Source of the DNA: Mesostigma viride
Taxonomy: Eukaryota; Streptophyta; Mesostigmatophyceae; Mesostigmatales; Mesostigmataceae
DNA: 57,500 bases
Assembly (NCBI GenBank): GCA_009746045.1
Contig: RPFO01000082.1
Span: 1,336,259 to 1,393,758 of the forward strand
Reading direction: 5' to 3'
Part shown: positions 51,385 to 57,500 of the stretch, piece by piece
How positions within the stretch are numbered: the first letter of the stretch is position 1
Layout: every line of letters begins with the position of its first letter
Translations under genes and position numbers: made by a program
Notes under the pieces: model-generated
What the model saw: only the letters and a program-made list of their open reading frames with translations
Databases searched by the model: none
Told to the model about the DNA's origin: nothing

Positions 51385-52648
51385 TCGGGGAAATGGGTAT
51401 ATTTTATTAGCCAATTATGGACCAAAGAGGTGAGAGGGGAAATGAGTATCAGCGAATCCTAATGAAGGTGGGCACACACACGTGTGGCGGTGACAGGTGA
51501 AAGGCTAATAGGGCGCGTTATTAGACCAGGGAAGCCATTGGACCTGAGTAATGTCGCCATGAGGCATACTGGTGAATACCTGATTACGGCCCAGTAGATC
51601 ATGAAAAAGCTGGAGCGGGCTGGGCTTGTCGTTATTGGGCCCTGGGTCCCACACCCTGTGTTGTTCCTGAGCTAACAGCCAGTAGCGGCGCATAGCCGCA
51701 TTCCATAGGTATATAAAGCGCCGGACTACGCCGCTGCGGGTACTATACTCCTCGCGGACCTTAAAGACGGTCTCGTTGCGTATGGTCCATATCGCGTATA
51801 GCATAGTAGTGCGTAGCCATATCCATTCTGCTTGGGAAACTGAAAGCTCGGTCCCTGGTGTGCCAGCAATACCGAAAATGATGGTACGCACGCTGATTGG
51901 GAGAGTGGGTGGCGATGCCGTCCATGCGGCCCAGATGTTAATGAGCCACGTCCAAACCCCAGGGAGATTACAATAAAGAAACCTGTGCTCAATGGTTTCA
52001 CTAGGGTGCGTGCACAGGCATGATGCATCATGACCAAAACGCTCGTGGAGCGTACGGCACAGACCCCTATCGCCCTATGCATCAAAAGGTGTTGTACATC
52101 AGTGGCCCTGCGGTCCACGAGAGGGTGGTCTACCGCCAGGGTAATCATCTTAACCCAAGTGTAGCCCGGCCAATGTATTCCCCAGCGGGCTCGGCCCGGA
52201 TGGGGCTGATGGTACGTATGCAACAAGATATCATAACCCCAATCTGCGGTGTACTCAAAGATACATTTGCTGGTTCTGATGTCCCCCTTGGTTAAGACCC
52301 ATCCAAATTCAACCGGGTCCAGATGTAGTAGATCGAGCCGTGTGTTGCCCACGTGTAGCCATGTAATGCTCTCAACCGGGGATAATGGGTCCGGCTGGAT
52401 CATGCAAGATCTTGGCACAGACCATGGGACTACGCGTATCATGCGGTGACACTGGGAAGCTGGCGTGTACGCATATAAGGTGGATAGTTGATACAGACAC
52501 CCATTGTGGCCAGAAATAGCGTCCAGCAGCTGTAGTTGGAGCCCCTCATGTGGCAGAACCGTCACGACTAAACCCTTGCACGCAGGCGTGACTCCGTCGG
52601 CGTAGAAGCTAACCCAGTCGCCGGTTATAATTGGCTTGCGTGGGGCAG
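51385..52648 (-). mobile_element. 5'-truncated LINE with zf-RVT domain, 17-bp target duplication
   Basis: 1264 bp on the minus strand between exact copies of tcacacaagctacattt (51368-51384 and 52649-52665). The coding frame is open from the truncated 5' end. The 3'UTR (51385-51504) ends in AT-rich sequence next to the duplication. The perfect 17-bp repeat implies a young insertion. The protein differs from families A-C and is nearer to L1/Tx1-like elements with a zinc-binding RT C-terminus. Confidence 0.88.
51505..52648 (-). pseudogene. LINE ORF2 C-terminal region with zinc-binding motif, one frameshift
   Basis: The first frame (52648 to about 52062) encodes the post-RT region, with WGYDILLHTYHQPHPGRARW and HLLMHRAIGVC. 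A shift near 52062 leads into the frame carrying SCLCTHPSETIEHRFLYC, that is C-x-C, then H and C ligands in the classic 'E-T-x2-H-x4-C' zf-RVT arrangement (about 52025-51965). Next come a WTWLINIWAAW block, WLRTTMLYAIWTIRNETVFK and a tail ending in TAA at 51505. RT itself is missing through truncation. In LINEs this domain follows the RT and is thought to bind RNA. Confidence 0.75.
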
Positions 52649-52665
52649 TCACACAAGCTACATTT

Positions 52666-54005
52666 AGTCACTGATGTAGCTTGTGCTGACTGAGTAGCTA
52701 CAATTAGTCACTGATGACTGAACTGACTGAACTGAACTTCTCGGCTTAGTTGCCACGTGATGTCACTTGCGACTAACGCCGCACTGGGTCGCGGGCCCCA
52801 TGGATGCCAACGCCCAACAACGCCAGTAACGTACCTAGTTCCAGACCGCCAAGGCGTGGGACCCAACAACAACAACAACGAAAGCGTACCGTACTGTACA
52901 GTACTGTAGTGCCACTGTGCCAGTGCGGTCCCGCGCGGCGTGTAGCAGATGCAAGCAGTCAATTATCCGCGAGCGACTAGAGTACACTGTGACTTGTGAG
53001 TCATGAACTCATGATGGCTTACATAGTGCCTACGGAGTACGGAGATTCCCTTGAGAGTACGAGACCCGAATGGCCGAATCCCTGTTATTTATTGTTATTA
53101 AGGAGAAACTGCCTAATCGGAATGGTAAGTAAAGCGGGTGATTAGATATCTTAGATAGGCGCAAATCGCAATGCCTGGCCCTAAGCCCCAAACTTCCGAT
53201 CTTCCATCGCCCATGTTTGTTGGGAGCGTAGGTTCACCACGGGTCTCGATTCTCGAGTCTCAAGGCTCAACCCGTGGATGACTGGAGACTAGAGGTGCAC
53301 CGTGCACCCGTGGAAGGTACGACAGCAGCTGAACCAAGGCTGAACTGCCAAATAAAACAGACAGGAGCGAGGAGACAGTGTCACGGCGGCCATCTTCGTA
53401 ACTAGGAATGCAGGAATAACGAGCTGGCAAATATATGAGGCAGTAATTTGCTAAATTGCTTGTTCCAATAGTTTTTCGGGGGGCGCGGGGAATGTCCGGG
53501 GCAGCGGCATCGTTGTTCGGGGCCAGTGTCTGCAGCCATTTCCGGTCCCTTGCTGCAAAGCCAACGAATGTCGCGGCGGCATCCCCAGCCAGCGTAGGAT
53601 GCAGCCACATTGTGACTAGGCAGATTATACGTGCATCTCGTCACCAGTATCCTCTGGTAAGCTCGGCATGCGTCATCGGTTATTCGCATCCGCTTATGCC
53701 TCTTCCCGCGCGCTGGTCCTTGCGTGTGTGCTGAGAATCTGGTTTCCCACTTCTGTGGGCATTGACGTGAAGGTGCACGTTTGCACGGCTATTGCTAATT
53801 TTCTTTCTACGTGACCGAATTTATACGTGGTTGGGGAGATGATGTGCTAGGCTCACTTACATCGTGCCTCCGTAGTTGAGCAATCGGTTTGTGAGGAGAC
53901 TGGAGATGGCTGCGTTCCACGAAATATTGTCAGTTTTTTAAATTGCGCCTACTTCAAAGTTCATCTGATGTTATCACAACGCGTTCTGCACTTTCTGACG
54001 CGGCC
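52666..54005. other. Intergenic, no gene recognised
   Basis: Contains a hairpin overlapping the LINE target repeat (cacaagctacat at about 52652, inverted atgtagcttgtg near 52674) and ctgactgaactga repeats near 52708-52735. The last part should hold the promoter of the plus-strand gene at 54006. No long protein-like frame. Confidence 0.5.
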
Positions 54006-55266
54006 ATGGCAATGGCGCTGCCTCTCTGTTTGCAGGGTCTCCGGTGCAATGCACCATCTTTGCCGGAATCCCTGCGTTCCGCATATTTTTCCGTCCCCGT
54101 GTGGCGAACCGGTCACGGTACGACGTCATCCAGACCCGTGTCCGATTTTCGGCTGTTCTCGGCCCGTGGTGGTGATACACACCCTGGGAAGGGCTTTGGG
54201 CAGTCCTCCACTCCTGAGCGAAAGAAGCGGCACCCCCCTCATGGGAGTGACGAAGACGGCAAAGAAAGGGACGCACTGCTGCCGCCAGCCAACGTGATTG
54301 ATACGTTTGATGACGATGAGGTACGGTGCGGGCCTCGTCATTACATACTAGAACAGGTATCATGCCAGTTTTTCTCTATCTGCACGCTACGAACACCCGC
54401 CCCCTGCCCTCACACCACCGTGCTCTGCTGCTCTCGTTGGGCCCCCATGTATCGCGTAGGCTGGGCCCATGCGTGGTGTGGCCTGGCTGCACTGGGTGTA
54501 GCGCACTAGCGGTGTAGCCTAGGGCTTCAGTGCTTGGTGTGTCCGCACGTTTTCGGTGTTTTCCTTATAATTGCGCGTTCCACCAAGAACTACCGCTCCC
54601 ATCACCTGGCTGAGCAGAATTCATGCGTTGCCATGGCTTGACATATGTGCTCTCAGCACACCTGCCTTTAGAATATCCCCCCTGCATGGATCTGCAAACC
54701 GTTCTTGCACGTATGTTTTTGCTACCTCAGTGCATGTAGTGGACATGTATGCGGCCGTTGCAAGCCAAGCGTACAGTGACCGGCGGCAAGGCGTACAATG
54801 ATCAGTAACTACGCACAACTTTTTCACAGCTGCCTGTTGCATACTGACTGTTAGCGGGGTGATCGCACTCACCGCCACTCCGTGGCGTCACAGTGGAGAG
54901 CCATGTTATGCCGGCCCAAGTGCACATGATGGCCAATCTAATGAATGAAGGAGATTTGAATGAATGATATTTCGGCTGGGCAGCGCGCTACCAAATGCTT
55001 CTGGCCGGTTTGCCCACCCCGCTTAAGACGCCTCAGGCCCTGGATGGCGTGCGTGGCAGGAGATCCTGGATGGTGTGTGTGACAGGAGAGAGTGTTAGAA
55101 AGGTCCCGCAGCCATGACATCATGCTGGCTACTGGGGTTGTCCTCCGTTCATCCTTTCCCGCTGCAGCTAATCCTGGCAGCCGCCGCAGCGCTATCCCGA
55201 CGTGACGCGCGCGATGGCGGGGCCGACAGCAACGTGGACGCGGCTTTTATGGACTCTGTGATCAAG
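54006..55266 (+). CDS. 5' part of an unknown gene (two probable exons, incomplete)
   Basis: Exon 1, 54006-54356, is open from MAMALPLCL to HYILEQ (117 codons) and ends at GTATCA. Exon 2, 55168-55266, starts after a tttcccgctgcag acceptor and encodes LILAAAAALSRRDARDGG... to MDSVIK, ending AAG before GTGGGT. Both are in phase 0 and joining them gives a continuous frame of 150 codons. The N-terminus is rich in Ser/Arg/Leu and poor in acid for about 50 residues, like an organelle transit peptide. It is followed by a charged linker and an acidic NVIDTFDDDEVRCG stretch, then an Ala-rich helix. I do not recognise the protein. An alternative donor (gatgag-GTACGG) lies at 54321. Later exons would lie beyond the minisatellite, outside the window. 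Confidence 0.5.
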
Positions 55267-57500
55267 GTGGGTGGGGTTGATGCATGTGTGTCAATGACCA
55301 AGGTGGGCACGTTCATGGGCGCTGTGATCAAGGTGGGTGGGGTTGATGCATGTGTGTTAATGACCAAGGTGGGCACGTTCATGGACGCTGTGGTAAAGGT
55401 GGGTGGGGTTGATGCATGTGTGTTAATGACCAAGGTGGGCACGTTCATGGACGCTGTGGTAAAGGTGGGTGGGGTTGATGCATGTGTGTTAATGACCAAG
55501 GTGGGCACGTTCATGGGCGCTGTGATCAAGGTGGGTGGGGTTGATGCATGTGTGTTAATGACCAAGGTGGGCACGTTCATGGGCGCTGTGGTAAAGGTGG
55601 GTGGGGTTGATGCATGTGTGTTAATGACCAAGGTGGGCACGTTCATGGGCGCTGTGATCAAGGTGGGTGGGGTTGATGCATGTGTGTTAATGACCAAGGT
55701 GGGCACGTTCATGGGCGCTGTGGTAAAGGTGGGTGGGGTTGATGCATGTGTGTTAGTGACCAAGGTGGGCGCGTTCATGGGCGCTGTGATCAAGGTGGGT
55801 GGGGTCGATGCATGTGTGTCAATGACCAAGGTGGGCACGTTCATGGACGCTGTGGTAAAGGTGGGTGGGGTTGATGCATGTGTGTTAATGACCAAGGTGG
55901 GCACGTTCATGGGCGCTGTGGTAAAGGTGGGTGGGGTTGATGCATGTGTGTTAATGACCAAGGTGGGCACGTTCATGGGCGCTGTGGTAAAGGTGGGTGG
56001 GGTTGATGCATGTGTGTCAATGACCAAGGTGGGCGCGTTCATGGGCGCTGTGATCAAGGTGGGTGGGGTTGATGCATGTGTGTTAATGACCAAGGTGGGC
56101 ACGTTCATGGGCGCTGTGGTAAAGGTGGGTGGGGTTGATGCATGTGTGTTAATGACCAAGGTGGGCGCGTTCATGGACGCTGTGGTAAAGGTGGGTGGGG
56201 TTGATGCATGTGTGTTAATGACCAAGGTGGGCACGTTCATGGACGCTGTGGTAAAGGTGGGTGGGGTTGATGCATGTGTGTTAATGACCAAGGTGGGCAC
56301 GTTCATGGACGCTGTGGTAAAGGTGGGTGGGGTTGATGCATGTGTGTTAATGACCAAGGTGGGCACGTTCATGGACGCTGTGGTAAAGGTGGGTGGGGTC
56401 GATGCATGTGTGTCAATGACCAAGGTGGGCACGTTCATGGGCGCTGTGGTAAAGGTGGGTGGGGTTGATGCATGTGTGTCAATGACCAAGGTGGGCGCGT
56501 TCATGGACGCTGTGATCAAGGTGGGTGGGGTTGATGCATGTGTGTTAATGACCAAGGTGGGCACGTTCATGGGCGCTGTGGTAAAGGTGGGTGGGGTTGA
56601 TGCATGTGTGTCAATGACCAAGGTGGGCACGTTCATGGGCGCTGTGGTAAAGGTGGGTGGGGTTGATGCATGTGTGTTAATGACCAAGGTGGGCGCGTTC
56701 ATGGGCGCTGTGATCAAGGTGGGTGGGGTCGATGCATGTGTGTCAATGACCAAGGTGGGCACGTTCATGGACGCTGTGATCAAGGTGGGTGGGGTTGATG
56801 CATGTGTGTTAATGACCAAGGTGGGCACGTTCATGGGCGCTGTGGTAAAGGTGGGTGGGGTTGATGCATGTGTGTCAATGACCAAGGTGGGCGCGTTCAT
56901 GGACGCTGTGATCAAGGTGGGTGGGGTTGATGCATGTGTGTTAATGACCAAGGTGGGCGCGTTCATGGGCGCTGTGGTAAAGGTGGGTGGGGTTGATGCA
57001 TGTGTGTTAATGACCAAGGTGGGCACGTTCATGGACGCTGTGGTAAAGGTGGGTGGGGTTGATGCATGTGTGTCAATGACCAAGGTGGGCACGTTCATGG
57101 GCGCTGTGGTAAAGGTGGGTGGGGTTGATGCATGTGTGTTAATGACCAAGGTGGGCACGTTCATGGGCGCTGTGGTAAAGGTGGGTGGGGTTGATGCATG
57201 TGTGTTAATGACCAAGGTGGGCGCGTTCATGGGCGCTGTGGTAAAGGTGGGTGGGGTTGATGCATGTGTGTTAATGACCAAGGTGGGCACGTTCATGGGC
57301 GCTGTGATCAAGGTGGGTGGGGTTGATGCATGTGTGTTAATGACCAAGGTGGGCACGTTCATGGGCGCTGTGATCAAGGTGGGTGGGGTTGATGCATGTG
57401 TGTTAATGACCAAGGTGGGCACGTTCATGGGCGCTGTGATAAAGGTGGGTGGGGTTGATGCATGTGTGTTAATGACCAAGGTGGGCACGTTCATGGACTC
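55114..57500 (+). other. Alternative reading: plus-strand repeat protein with hydrophobic N-terminus
   Basis: An ATG at 55114 opens a frame that stays open to the window end (about 795 codons). It starts MTSCWLLGLSSVHPF, continues through a hydrophobic LQLILAAAAAL stretch, and then repeats a 22-residue unit MDAVVKVGGVDACVLMTKVG-TF. It could be read as a secreted or membrane-anchored repeat protein. I judge this less likely than the spliced model above, because the exon 55168-55266 joins in phase to exon 54006-54356 and has good splice signals. Confidence 0.2.
55249..57500. repeat. 66-bp minisatellite, at least 34 copies, continuing past the window
   Basis: Units begin at atggactctgtgatcaagg (55249) and recur every 66 bp to the window end, the last starting at 57493. 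Copies differ at a few fixed positions: atgga/atggg, gtgatcaag/gtggtaaag, ttaatg/tcaatg/ttagtg, and cacg/cgcg. This gives a patchwork of variants suited to tracing its growth. The unit is 22 codons and lacks stops in at least one frame on each strand, so long frames here need not be genes. The first unit overlaps the last 18 nt of the probable exon 55168-55266. Confidence 0.96.

Noticed and set aside
55149-57494. 781-codon minus-strand frame of Thr/Pro-rich 22-residue repeats as a real gene
   Set aside because: The unit is a multiple of three and open on both strands. The plus strand has the better splice signals and an in-phase upstream exon; the minus frame's Met is simply a repeat position at the window edge.

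Overview
The window looks like nuclear DNA of a eukaryotic alga, most likely a chlorophyte green alga. It carries an intron-rich gene for a chloroplast-type PP2C phosphatase of the TAP38/PPH1 kind, with GTAAGT, GTACGT and GTGCGT splice donors. The rest is mostly LINE-type retrotransposon debris and simple repeats. No bacterial operons, rRNA genes or complete tRNA genes were seen. Gene density is very low: I can defend one complete gene, one 5' gene fragment and a few uncharacterised ORFs or exons.

Layout. 1-11400 is one almost perfectly homogeneous tandem array with a 12-bp unit that decays to a 6-bp unit at its right edge, followed by GACGAT, GT, GA and G-rich tracts to about 11712. 11.7-20.3 kb holds a probable two-exon gene remnant (12.46-12.69 kb), an uncharacterised 282-codon ORF, LINE C-terminal tails, a tRNA-like SINE fragment, a LINE 5'UTR/ORF1 copy and a LINE fragment encoding a restriction-like endonuclease. 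20332-25585 is a 5.25-kb DNA transposon with 215-bp terminal inverted repeats and a 9-bp target duplication, the hallmarks of a Mutator-like element.

27-41.4 kb is a nested retrotransposon graveyard. I call the two commonest LINE families A and B (working names); a related tail at 15-16 kb is C. The best copy is a 5'-truncated LINE-A at 29760-32512 with an 11-bp target duplication and a long intact RT reading frame. Around it lie ORF1 fragments, several LINE-B fragments, four copies of a roughly 300-bp SINE-like element sharing its 3' tail with LINE-B, and microsatellites (GGAT, AATTG) rooted in the 3' ends of these retroelements.

42480-50689 (minus strand) is the PP2C gene: I could build eight exons in consistent phase, giving 373 residues with all the diagnostic PP2C motifs. 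Its introns hold large tandem repeats (GGAT x53, a 24-nt C run, an 18-bp array, a 75-bp triplication). 51385-52648 is a different LINE relic with a zinc-binding RT C-terminus and a perfect 17-bp target duplication. A plus-strand gene starts near 54006; its second probable exon runs into a 66-bp minisatellite that continues beyond the window and repeats that exon's splice donor in every unit.
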